DNA from: Sesamum alatum
Lineage: Eukaryota > Streptophyta > Magnoliopsida > Lamiales > Pedaliaceae
DNA length: 64,000 bases
NCBI GenBank assembly: GCA_034509735.1
Contig: JACGWO010000004.1
Location: 24,905,395-24,969,394 of the forward strand
Direction: 5' to 3'
Made by a program: the position numbers and the translations under genes. Shown piece by piece: positions 23,104 through 34,027 of the stretch. Every line of letters begins with the position of its first letter. Position 1 is the first letter of the stretch. The notes beneath the pieces were generated by a model. It ran no database searches, was not told the DNA's origin, and saw only the letters and a program-made list of their open reading frames with translations.

Positions 23104-23892
23104 TGTTGCCCCCAAAATCCTTCATAGAGTCCAATCCCAAAAAGCCGATACAGGGAGTAGCCCAACGAGCTCTCAACAGGATAGCCCATAAGCGGGAAAG
23201 GTAAAACCCTTAACCTTACCTGTTGTTTTCGCTGACTTACCAAGCCCAAGAACAAGTCTAATCCAGCGGAACACGTCATCGTACAGCTTGACGGACACAC
23301 CCTATAGCTTGCCAACACATCCAGACATGTCATACTCAAAGATCTCGGACAAAGTTGTACGGATGAGCCAGAAATCAAGTCGACCACATCCTAGTAACAA
23401 CTTTTCAAAAAAATAGGAGAATCTGGCAAGACTCAGTCAAATAGGTATATCTCTTTCGATACTCATCTAAATCCTAAACGGATTCTTCTAAAAGAAGGCA
23501 AAGTCAAAGAGCTTTAGGGAAGTATGCAACACTCAGTAACTGACTTCCAATTTGGGCTCCAATAATGGCTATAAATTTACCCTTTGTGCAGTCATTAGAG
23601 GACAAGCTTTGGTAACATCACTTCAACACTCTCTTTTGGCAATCATACACTCTCACACTCGGTTTTAGCATTTGCTAGCTAGTTTCAACCCACTTCTATA
23701 CAAATTATTTTATACCACTTTTGCACAATTCACCATTATTCTCCCTTTATTTCAAGTTCCTTTTCATTTTTATACTTACTAACTTAAGCATCGAGTGTTA
23801 ATGCTTCCTTGCAGGTTAGTCCCCTCCAAGCCTTACGATTTACATAAGAATCCTTCAAAATTTGCAGGACCTTAGAACCTAGGTACACATCA
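23104..23892 (+). repeat. 3' LTR of the Tat-type Ty3-gypsy element (about 789 bp)
   Basis: It starts TGTTGCCCCCAAAATCC after the purine tract and ends near GGTACACATCA. Its R-U5 part has the CTTAAGCATCGAGTGTTAATGC and TTGCAGGTTAG motifs that also occur in the solo LTR at 25682-26466. The end is inferred from that alignment. The left partner LTR and gag-pol would lie before position 1. Confidence 0.75.
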
Positions 23893-25676
23893 ATATTATT
23901 GAAATATCAAATTTTTTCTTATAAATTTATTTGTTCATGTTTTAGGCATTAAAATATTAAATTTTTTAAAAATATGTGTTACTTATATATAAATTAAAAC
24001 GTCTATACACTATTTTATCATTGTCTTAATTTATAAAAATATTAATTTTATGTAGTACATAGAAATAAAATAAACACACTTGTTCATATATATATATATA
24101 TTTTATATAAGTGTATCTAAACATATAAAAAAGATTAAAAGAATGGGTGATGTGGTACAAAGTGAAAGAACTAAAATGATAATTTTATTGCTCGGAAAGC
24201 GATTAAAACACATTTGATCAAGATCTAGATACAAGTTTTCTTTCTTCTTCTTCCCCCCCCCCCCCCTCCCCCTTTTTAGACGAAGGCAAGGAGTATATAT
24301 ACTATTATATATGCCCAATTTGTGAGTAATAGTGTGAAAATACTACTTTATCCTTTACTTGCCCCCAAGACAAGGTTATGATTTCATTGAATAAGGATCA
24401 CAGAGTAATTTGCTCAACTAGATTGAATCATGTGGTTCTCTTTTAATCTCCTCAATTTGGAAAGGTCCAAATTGCCCCTTTAATTGCTTTCCTCCTCTAT
24501 CAGCAACCCCCAACTCCTGAATATCTTTTACAAATATTTAGGAGTTAAGCTATGTTGCGTGTTGTTCTACGGGTGTAACGCAAATTTTGTATTTCTGAAT
24601 TTATTGAAATAAAAAAATATTACAGATTATTATTTCAATTTAATTATTTATTTTAAGGTTCTAAAATCTCTACTTGAGTCCTCTGATTCTTGACTTCAAG
24701 AACACAACTTTTAATATCGGCAACTTTGAAGGTAAAACTTAATATTTTGATCTCATCCAATGTTGACTTATGTATTTGTAACTCCTAGTCTTCATATTTA
24801 TATGGATGTTACTCATAACTTCCCCTACAATAGTACATATGTTACAAATAATATAATTTTCAGTATTACTATAAATTTATATGTCACAATATAATAATTC
24901 TGGTTGCGGTTGCCAAATTAAAATCCATTACTACAGATGTTACAAAGTTTATAACTCCTAGTTTCATTTGATTCCTATAAAGGAGTCTTTGTACTAAACA
25001 TTTGGAACACACTTACATCTTCAAAAATCACTTATTCTTGAAATACTCTTCTGCTTCTATACACACTCTACCTAAAATATTATTTCTACTCATATTATAC
25101 TTGGGTTTTAAGGGCAATTTAAGTGGTTAAGTTCATTAGTTTATTGTGTACGTGCACACAATAGGAGATGTTGTGAGCTTTATGAGTCTTATCTCGGAGT
25201 GGTGACAAGTTGTTAGCACTCGCACGGATGGAGACATCACTACTTTAGGACAACGACTCTGTCATGGCTCCTAAAGGCCAAACATTCCTCTCTCATATAT
25301 ACATTATATATATATACATATTAATATTCAATTTATTCTTTTGATTGTTTCTTATCAATCATTGTAATTGACTAACAGTGTATTATTTGTGGATTTATTG
25401 GAAAGCAAATCAAATTTACAACAATATGAACATCTCCCAATCAAATGGGAATAAAGTACAATTTCGTCCAGAAATAGAGAGAAAAAAGAACATAATATAA
25501 AAATAAATAAAAAACTAACATAAAATAAAAAATAACATAAATCATTAGTTTTTAAACGGAATTATTAATATAGGACTAGAAATGTGTGATTTTTGAATTA
25601 TGGGACTAAATTTGCTTAACCCGTAAAACTTGAGACTGTTTAGTGAGCTTTCTCTCGTATGAGTGGGTTTAGCTTT
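23893..25676. other. Intergenic, no gene; MITE-related fragment and LTR-like block
   Basis: This is AT-rich. A stretch at about 23935-24115 (TTAGGCATTAAAATATTAAA, then TTTTATATAAGT) matches the interior of the hAT MITE at 29390-29520, so it is probably a decayed relative. A C-run is at 24254-24267. At 24978-25377 a CCTATAAAGGAG box, a 3' CT-rich leader and an end ACTAACA resemble a copia LTR, but no start or target duplication was found. Confidence 0.5.
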
Positions 25677-25681
25677 CTATC

Positions 25682-26466
25682 TTATGCCCCCTAGAATCTA
25701 CCTGGTAAATCCAAGAGTTAGGAGCGGGCCTCCGAGTTAGTGCAGCCCAACAGGCCAAGCTCGTTTTGGCCAAAAAATAATAAGTCACGTATCCAAAGCC
25801 TCTTTTATAATCACTGACCTGGCAGGCGCACACGAAAAAGGTCTCGTAAAACAAGCCTAATCATCAAAAAGAAGGATTTTAATTTATACATGTGGCCAAC
25901 ACGTGGATCTACGTCATACTAAAAAATCTCATCCAAATTCCCAGAGGATTGGCTGGAATCTGGGTTTTTCTCAACAGGTAACAACTTTCCCGGAGAACAT
26001 GACAGATGTGGCAAGGGCGATTCAAACGTCCATATCTCTCTCAATTCTTATCCGATTCATGCGTGGTTTGTTGGAGGAGATATCTTATTTCATAAGGTTT
26101 CCAACGCCATACGGAAATCAACGTAAATCCTCCCAAATTGGACACACGGACCATTATAAAATAATTGGTTACATAGTTATTTGTCAAGTAACTTCAACTC
26201 AACATTTATACTTCACTTGCACACGGATTTATCTCTATTTTCGAGTTATTTTCAGCATACTTTTGCAGACTTCAACACTTCACAATGCCACTTCACCATT
26301 ATTCTCTCTTATTTCAAGTTTTTCCATTTATTTTATCAGTAGAACATTACTGACTTAAGCATCAGAGTGCTAACCCCTCTCTGCAGGTAAGTCTCTCGAT
26401 CAATCTAGAGATTTTCGTGAAGGTCCCTCGACCTTTTCTGGTGCTGTTGGACCCCAGTATGCATCA
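25682..26466 (+). mobile_element. Solo LTR of the Tat-type family, 785 bp
   Basis: It is flanked by the 5-bp direct repeat CTATC (25677-25681 and 26467-26471). It shares TGCCCCC near its start, CTTAAGCATCAGAGTG and CTGCAGGTAAG motifs, and nearly the same length as the LTR at 23104-23892. The first two bases read TT instead of TG, taken as mutation. There are no internal sequences, as expected after LTR-LTR recombination. Confidence 0.75.
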
Positions 26467-26796
26467 CTATCATATGAGTGGTGTAGGTTTTTTTTAACCT
26501 ATGGATGATAGTTCTTTTCATCATGGGTTTTGTTTAGTCGGGTTGCACTTGTCTTCTTTGTGATCGGGATGTGGATTTTTAGATTGTTGATTTAGTTCCA
26601 CGTCTCTTTATTTTGTTTCATCCTACTTAGTTTTCTTTTTGTGCGATTCCTTATTTTCGTATCTGCTCAACTCTGTCCCATATGATAGGTTTTGTGTTCT
26701 TCGTGGTTATTTTTTTGTTGTGCAGGTGAGTGGTCGTGGAGCAGTTTCCTGGTGGGGTGAACGTATTGATTCAGCTAACACCTTCTCTTTTGCAAT

Positions 26797-28080
26797 GGCT
26801 AATGATTTGACGATGGAGGGATTAGGTAGGTCGTTAGTGTTGAATGAGGATGAGAGTCGGGGTTGGTGTTTCAATTGGAAGCGTGGCAAAGAGGTGGAGT
26901 TCAGAATGGGTTTCTGGTTGTAGGCCGTTTACTTAGGCCGAGGGTGTTCCGCTATGATGTTCTTCGTATGACTTTAGTTTTGGTGCTTAGGCCGAGGAAG
27001 GTTATAGATTTATGCATCCTTACAGACAATTGATTTCTATTCTGATTTCAACATGAGACTAATCATGATAATCTCTTTGGGGTGGACTGTAGATTTTTTA
27101 TAAGAACTTAGTGATATTGAATAAGGTTAGTGGGGAGGAGAATTCTTTGGAAGTTGACTTGAACTTCGTGTTCCTTTCATGTGCATATACATGGGTTGCC
27201 AATTTGTATGATGTCCCGGGAGGTAGCGGAGGGTGTTGGCAGAGATTGGGTGCTTTTTCTTAATTCTGGTCTGAGAGGATGGGGATCGAGTGGTCGGATG
27301 CAGGTTTTGTTGGGTATTCAAAAACATGATTGCGGTTTTTTTAACGTTCGGTCGGGGGAGGAGAGTTAACAGTGTTGTTCAAGTATGAACGACTAATGAT
27401 TTTTTGTTATGGGTGTGAGCTACTAGGTCACATTGCTCGGGATTGTGGGGAGACGGAAATGGTCGCAGTGCAGGGGGAATTATATTTGATTGAACGGCAC
27501 GAACGAAATCGAGTGCTAACTCCCATTTAATTAACTGATCAACGTGTTATCGGACATTTTTCTTTTTTGAATTCTAGTGATGTACAACGCATGGCTTCGG
27601 GATCCATCATTGTTCGACATTTTGGCTCAGGTGGATTGAGGTCGATGCCCGAAGGGGACTTAGTTTTGGAGGTAATCGAGTGGTTACGAGCGTTCGAAGG
27701 GCGGCTAGAGGGAGTCAGGATTTTAACGTCGAATGGAGGCGGCGAGGGGTGGTGGTGATTCTGGGGTTCGTTTCATCTGTCAACTGAGTGAGAGGGAGAA
27801 CATGAAAGACAGATGCAAGGGAGGGGGAAAAGAGTTGCGCAATCCGCTGGGCTCTACTATGGTGGATCCTGCAGCTGCAAATCCGTTGGGCCAAGTGAGG
27901 TTTGAGTTCTTTTCAACCCAAATTCCAGCCATTCAAACTTTTTCTCCTACTCGGCCCATTTCACCCAACCTGAATCACTCCAACACTCAATCCAAACAAT
28001 TAAACTCTCAGCCCAAGCAGTTAAACTCTCAGGCCAAACATATGACTACTCAGCTCACTTGTTGTCCAACCTAATGTCTC
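26797..28080 (+). pseudogene. LINE ORF1 (DUF4283-like RNA-binding protein) remnant
   Basis: ATG at about 26794-26800 begins MANDLTMEGLGRSLVLNEDE, typical of plant L1 ORF1. Further on, in shifted frames, GFLVVGRLLRPRVF, then FHVHIHGLPICMMSREVAE (27170-27235), match the RNA-binding domain pattern. A CCHC knuckle, CYGCELLGHIARDC, is at about 27410-27452. The Asn/Gln/Pro-rich tail to about 28074 fits the usual low-complexity C-terminus. ORF1 normally chaperones the LINE RNA; this copy has stops and frameshifts. Confidence 0.65.
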
Positions 28081-29155
28081 AACATCTAATCCAACTGCAC
28101 CAGTTCAACCCACCTCACCTCCATCCAATAACCAGCCAGATCCCATTCCTAGGTCATCTTCTCCCCAGTCAAAATAACCTGGTGCGCTAGCCTTTGTCCC
28201 TAAACCTGACCTGAAATCTAGTGGACTTTTGGCTTTAACTCCCTGTTCCACTCTGTCATCACTAGTTTCGGGGAAGTCTTCTAGTGCAAATGGAGGGCAA
28301 ACGAAGACGTATGCTATTATGCCGGTGGATTTTCGAGTTGGGGTTGCATTAGGATCGAGGAATTCATGGTCGGATACATTGTTTGCTATCAGCTCGCTGG
28401 GGAAGAGGTGCAGTGAAATGGAAATGTGGGCCAATGATTAGAGAACCGAGAGTGAAAACAGCTTTACTGGATTCTGACATAGTGTTTAGTACATTGCGGA
28501 GCCTACGGAGCAACCCCTCTAGTTGCCATGAGTGCCACTGTTTGGAACTATCGAGGTTTGGGGACTCCCTCGACAAATCGTAAGCTCGGGGACACAATTC
28601 GAGAACATAGTTCTCTGTTGGTTTTTCTATCTAAAACTGAATATGAGTTTTAGGAGATTTGACATGGTGAAATGTCGTCAGGATATGTTTGATATTTGTG
28701 TGTCGTCGGTTGGAAGGGCAGAGGGTTAGCTTTGTTATGGAGGAAGGATATTGTCTGTCAGTTGCTATCGTTCTCCCATAATTATATAAATTTATATGTG
28801 TTGCCTGCCCCAATGTTCGAGAACTGGCATTTCACAAGTATTGTGGAGCTGTGGAGACGGAGATTGGTTTGGGATATGCTGGTCCGATTAAATAGTCAAT
28901 CACATTGTGGATTTGTGCAAGTGACTATAATGGAATCTTGTTTCAAGGGGAGAAAAGGGGGCTCATCGACCGATATGGAAAATTCAGAATTTTCAAAATG
29001 CTCGAATTAACAATAGTCTGATTAATTTGGGATTCAGTAGTCAAATGTTAACTTGGTGTAACCACAGGCAGTCTCCGGATACAGTTTGGGCCAGATTGGC
29101 TAGAGCATATGTTCATTCTGTCTGGATGGATCGATTCCCGAACATAATTGTCAGC

Positions 29156-29719
29156 TAGGGATGGAAATGGCCAGGTCCGGAATAGGTTTGTCAAAATCCG
29201 AGACCCGCCCGCCAAGAAAACTCTAGACTTGAACCCGGACCCGGGACCCGCCGGGTTGGACCCAGTGGACCAGATAAGATTTTTCAAATATTAAAAAAAA
29301 ACTTAAAAAATAATACTACTATAACTTTATAAATATGAAACAATAATATTTTTGAAAGATTAATATTTTTTTTGTAAATATATGTGGATATTTTTAGGCA
29401 TTAAAATATTAAAAACCTGAGAAACTATGTTGCTTATACAAATACTAAAACGTTTATAAACTATTTATATCATTTTAATTTATAAAAATATTATGTTTAT
29501 ATATTTTATATAAGTATAAATAAATTATATTTTTTTTATATATGTACAAATATATTTTATATAAATATATATAAAATATATCAAAAATGAATAAGGCGAG
29601 TTCGGGGCAGGCAATCCAACCCACTAAAACCCGGACCCACCCTGGGACCCATTTAAGACTTCAAAACCCGCCCCAATCGGAGCAAGTTTGGGTCTAACCC
29701 GAACCCGTTGCCATCCCTA
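29156..29719. mobile_element. hAT-type MITE, 564 bp
   Basis: The 8-bp target duplication TTGTCAGC is perfect at 29148-29155 and 29720-29727. The ends TAGGGATGGAAATGG and CCGTTGCCATCCCTA are inverted repeats of the hAT class. GC-rich ends enclose an AT-rich core. No coding capacity. Confidence 0.9.
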
Positions 29720-32216
29720 TTGTCAGCCATAGATCGGCTCAACAGTCAAACCATTGTATGCTTGTTGTTGAAGCAACTTCATCAGGAAATAGGTGGGTTT
29801 CGACTCGGAAGTGTTAGTTTAGGTTCAAATCGAGGTGGCTTCAGTCGGAGAAGTGTTTAACTGTGGTTAAGGAAGCACGTACGGGGTCTATTGAGGCGTA
29901 ATCTGAACCTATGGTAGAATATCCGAGCTACTAAGGTTAGGTTGCTTCGATGGCATTGGGAGGTGTTCGATAGACCTCCGAGAGAGTGGCAGAAGCTGGA
30001 GGAGCGTTTTGTTGAGTTGTACGGAGGGTGTTGGATAACTCGATTTATCATAAATGCATTGTCTACAGGATCAGTTATCAACTTTGGCGACACAAGAGAT
30101 GCTACGGTGGCAGCAACATAGTAAATCACATTAGCTAGCCGATGGCAACATGAATACAAAGTTTTTTCACTCACAGGCGATGTCCCAACGGAGACAGAAT
30201 TCTATTCATAAGCTTTGGGATGGGAGAGGGGTGTGGAGGGAGAGTGAGGTGGATATTCAGTCGATTCTACTACAACACTTCCAGTCTACCTTTACTTCCT
30301 GTCAACCATAACATGGTGTAATGGAAGAGGTGTTGGTTGCTATAAATAATTGGGTCAGCCCATAAATGAATGCTCGCCTCGCTGAACTATTCACAGCCGA
30401 TGAAGTAAAGCACGCCACATTCAGTATGTTTCCTTTAAGATCGCCTGGTCCTGATAGCGTGCCTCCATTATTTTTTCAAAAATTCTGGGATATTGTTGGT
30501 AGTGATGTAATGAAATATGTTCTTAGAATTTTGAATTATCTTATCATGTACATAGAATGAATTCCACGCATATTGTCTTGATTCCAAAGTTTCCTAGTCC
30601 AGAAACAGTGTCACAACTACGACTGTTTAGTCTTTGTAATGTAGTCATTAAGATTACCTCGAAATGTATTGCTAATGGTTTGAACGGCATGCTTGACTCT
30701 GTTATTTCTCAAATCTAATCTGCATTCATCCCGGTAGATTAATCATTGATAATATTCTATTAGCTTTCGAACTTAATTACTATCTTAAGGTCTCGTCTCG
30801 ATCAATAGGGGGCAGTGTTGCTTTAAAATTAGACATGAGCAAAGCATATGATAGGGTTGAATGGTCGTTTCTTGGGCATGTTCTCCTTCGATTAGGCTTT
30901 GAGTGTAGGTTTGTTGATCTTATCATGTTGTTAATGACTATGGTCCCATATTCTTTGACATTGAATGGTTCTCAATTTGGTTTTTTTAGATCGGAACGCG
31001 GTATCCATCAAGAAGACCCATTGTCCCCGTATTTATTTCTATTATGTGCAGAGGCTTTCTCCTACTTGATTCAGGAGTCGGAATGAAGGGGTGTGTTAAG
31101 AAGGGTGGCGGTGGCAGTCTATGCACCGAGGGTGTCCCATTTGTTTTTTGTAGATGATACTCTTGTCTGTGGTGAGGTAAATGAAGTACATCTGGGGGAA
31201 ATTCGGAGGTTTTTAGGCATATATGCAAGGGCGTCTAGCCAAGAGGTTAATCTTACAAAGTCAAGCATGGTTATCAATGGGAAAATGTCTTTGGATAGAA
31301 AGTTGGGGCTGGCGGAGTTGTTGGGGGTTAGGTTAGTTCAGAGTCATGAAAAGTACCTCGATCTACCAGCAATGGCAGGAGATCTCAGTGTGAGTTGTTT
31401 AGGAACACTTTGGACCGGTGTTGGAGCAAGATTAATGGATGGAATGCCAAGATTTTATCCCAGACGGGGAAAGGAATACTTATCAAAGTCGTGTTGCAGT
31501 CTATGCCACATACACAATGTCATGTTTCACGATTCTGGATCATTTACTTTGGGATCTTGAGTCTATTGCAGCGGGCACAATCGGGGCGAGAGAAGGGTAC
31601 ATTAGGTGGCATGGAAGTGGTTGTGTTCTTCTAAGGAGTTGGGGGTTTTGGGGTTTCGAAATATGAAGCTTTTCAATATTGCTCTTCTTGCAAAGAAAAT
31701 TTAGCAACTAATTTCGTAACCAAACTCTTTGCTTGGAAGGGTGTTGAGGGCGAAGTATTTCCCGTGTGTTCCGTTTTCAGCAGCTCAAGTTGTGTCTATG
31801 TCGTGCCTTACTTGGAAGGGGATTCTTAGTGCGCGTGATGTGGTGATGGAGGGCTGTCGACAGAGTGAGGTGGAGGGGGTTCCGGGTGAAATGAGATCTA
31901 GAGGTTTAATTGAAGTGCCAAATTTTCTATTAAAAACGCATATAGGTGTGCCAAGGACAGCGATCGTGAGTTGCCTTCATTCTCTAGTCTACATGTTGTC
32001 TTGCCGGAAGAGAGGAATAAACTTTGTATTGGTTGTGGAGAGTAAAGATGCCTCCAAGGGTTAGGCTGACTGTTTGGCGTTTTTGTGTGGAGGCGATACC
32101 AAGTCTTGATAGATTGTCCAAGAGGAAGGATGACATTGTGACTTGTTGTGTTTTCTGTGCAGTAGAGAGGGAAACCCTCAGGCATATTCTGCGGGACTGC
32201 CCTGTTGCTAGGCCTT

Positions 32217-33029
32217 TCAACGGGCGGGCATTGCCCTACCCGGACTCGAACCCAATAAATACCCATAGTTATTATTTATACACCTTACCCAAACCCTACC
32301 CGTATAATACCCGTTGGGTGTTCCCCATGCTATACCCATAGTAATTGGGTCCATCCAATATGGGTCTTACCTATGTTAATTTGTTAAAGTGATAAAGCAT
32401 CATACACATTTTTTTATAATGATATCATCAAAACATATTACAAAATTAATTTAATAAAAATATTTCATGAATTTGCAATCGATAAAATAATTTAAATGCT
32501 ATTCAATTTTTTAACATTTGTAAATCAAACATCGATAATTGAAATGTAAATAATGATCGTGACTTTGCTCAAATATTAGCCATTATTAATCAATTACATA
32601 ATCTACATAGATTCGAGATATAAACAAAAATTGAAAAACGGTAAGAAAAAATAAGTATGAAAATAGGCTTTAACTTTGAAATACATTTTTTATCAAATTG
32701 AAATTGCGTTCAACTTTAATTTAATGAGTTTTTTACGATTCAAATTCAAATAAATCTTATCTTAATATGTTAGTCGAGCTTAACTAATTTTAAATGATAA
32801 GTAAATCGAGTCGATTGATATATAAAAATTTACAAATTTGAAGAATTTTAAATTTACCCGGTTCAATACCTATACCCACGGGTATTTTAGGGTCTAGACC
32901 CTACCCATACCCAAAAGACTTGTTTCAATGGGTATGGGTCCGGGTCTGGGTCTCATATAAAACTGTTGGGTGTGGGTGTGGGTATTAACTATGTAATGGG
33001 TATGAGTCTAGGTATTACCCGCCCATTGA
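32217..33029. mobile_element. hAT-like MITE, 813 bp
   Basis: The ends TCAACGGGCGGG and CCCGCCCATTGA are inverted repeats with one mismatch. Flanks TAGGCCTT (32209-32216) and TAGGTCTA (33030-33037) form an 8-bp duplication with two mismatches. Subterminal GGGTA/TACCC words and an AT-rich core, no transposase. Older than the MITE at 29156, judging by the decayed duplication. Confidence 0.75.
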
Positions 33030-33575
33030 TAGGTCTACCTGTTGCAAGAGGGGGGAGGGGACTGTGGAGTGGATCTCAAGCTGTTTTGAGTTGCTGAAGG
33101 GGAGGATCGGGCACGGTTTCTAATAATTCGTTGGGTTATCTAGCAAAATCGAAACAAAATGGCAATGGAAACTAAGTTGCAAGATCCGTTGTGGCGTGGT
33201 GCAAGAAAGCTTATGCGTTGTGGAAATGCAGTGATTTTGTGGAAGTTTGCTGGCTTGTGGTGTTCTCTGTTGAATGAAAAATATTGGTTTTGCCCAGACG
33301 ATGTTTTAATAGTGTTACAGGAGCAATCAGTATTGATTTTATTGTGTATAGCTCCTGATTGAGTGGGCTTTTTTTTGTTTTTTTTTCTTGTGTTTATAGT
33401 ACTCAAGGGGTTGTCAGTTTTATAGCTTTCAGGAGTCCTGTTAATTTGTTTTTAGGGTATGTAGTGAACAGTGGTTTGAGATTAAATTTCATCTCTTTTT
33501 TCTATGAAGAGAGAGAGAGAGACAGAGACATACTTTTATACCATTTTGTAATTTTATTTATAAAAAATAAATAAA

Positions 33576-34027
33576 TCATATAATAATAATTTTTTTAATA
33601 TTCTATTTTTTAACATCTTTTATTTTTTTCACAAAAATTCGAGTGTAACGAAATATAAAACTAACCCCCCCCCAAAAAAAAAATGAAATGATATTTACAG
33701 AAATCGGATAGATTATTAGGTTTAGTATTTGGTATGATATTTTTATCAAAAATTGTTATTCGATTTTACTGAATGAATGCTCTTGTATATTTGTGATAAA
33801 ATATACGTGATATAATTAAATAAAAAAAACATAATCCCTATTGTTCTGTGTTTGGATTAGGAACGTCTATTTAATCTAATTTGTCTTTTGAATGCTCCGT
33901 CAATGCTTAAGTAAATTCGAGATTCGATTATTTTTTTATACTAATTATAAAAAGAAATATTTTTTTGTGTTTAATATGAAAGTTATTTATGTATTTTTAT
34001 AAGAATTGCCCTTTATTTTTCTTAATA
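33576..34027. other. Intergenic, no gene; truncated Helitron-like 5' segment
   Basis: AT-rich. 33935-34027 (TATACTAATTATAAAAAGAA, then AATATGAAAGTTATTTATG) matches the start of the segment at 58131 and, inverted, the centre of the palindrome at 35640-35730. It looks like a broken end of the same repeat family. Confidence 0.45.

Larger units (their letters stand above)
28528..33361 (+). pseudogene. LINE ORF2 (endonuclease-reverse transcriptase) remnant
   Basis: ATG at 28528 opens an endonuclease start (VWNYRGLGTPSTNRKLGDTI), then short pieces such as WKGRGLALLWRKDI. The RT begins near 30366 (FTADEVKHATFSMFPLRSPG, FFQKFWDIVG), continues through an SLCNVV motif and SKAYDRVEWSFLGHVLLRLG (30835-30895). 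The catalytic box is FVDDTL near 31146 where plant L1 usually has FADD. A Cys/His C-terminal region (VTCCVFCAVERETLRHILRDC, about 32137-32200) is zf-RVT-like. Many stops and frameshifts. The MITE at 29156 lies between endonuclease and RT, the one at 32217 inside the zf-RVT region. Confidence 0.8.
26472..33560 (+). mobile_element. Decayed L1-type LINE retrotransposon with two nested MITEs
   Basis: A non-LTR element with ORF1 (nucleic-acid binding, zinc knuckle), ORF2 endonuclease, RT and a C-terminal zf-RVT-type region in normal order. Frames are broken throughout. hAT-like MITEs occupy 29156-29719 and 32217-33029. The 5' limit is set at the end of the solo LTR and the 3' limit near the GA-rich, A-rich stretch at 33505-33575; neither is proved by target duplications. 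Confidence 0.8.
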
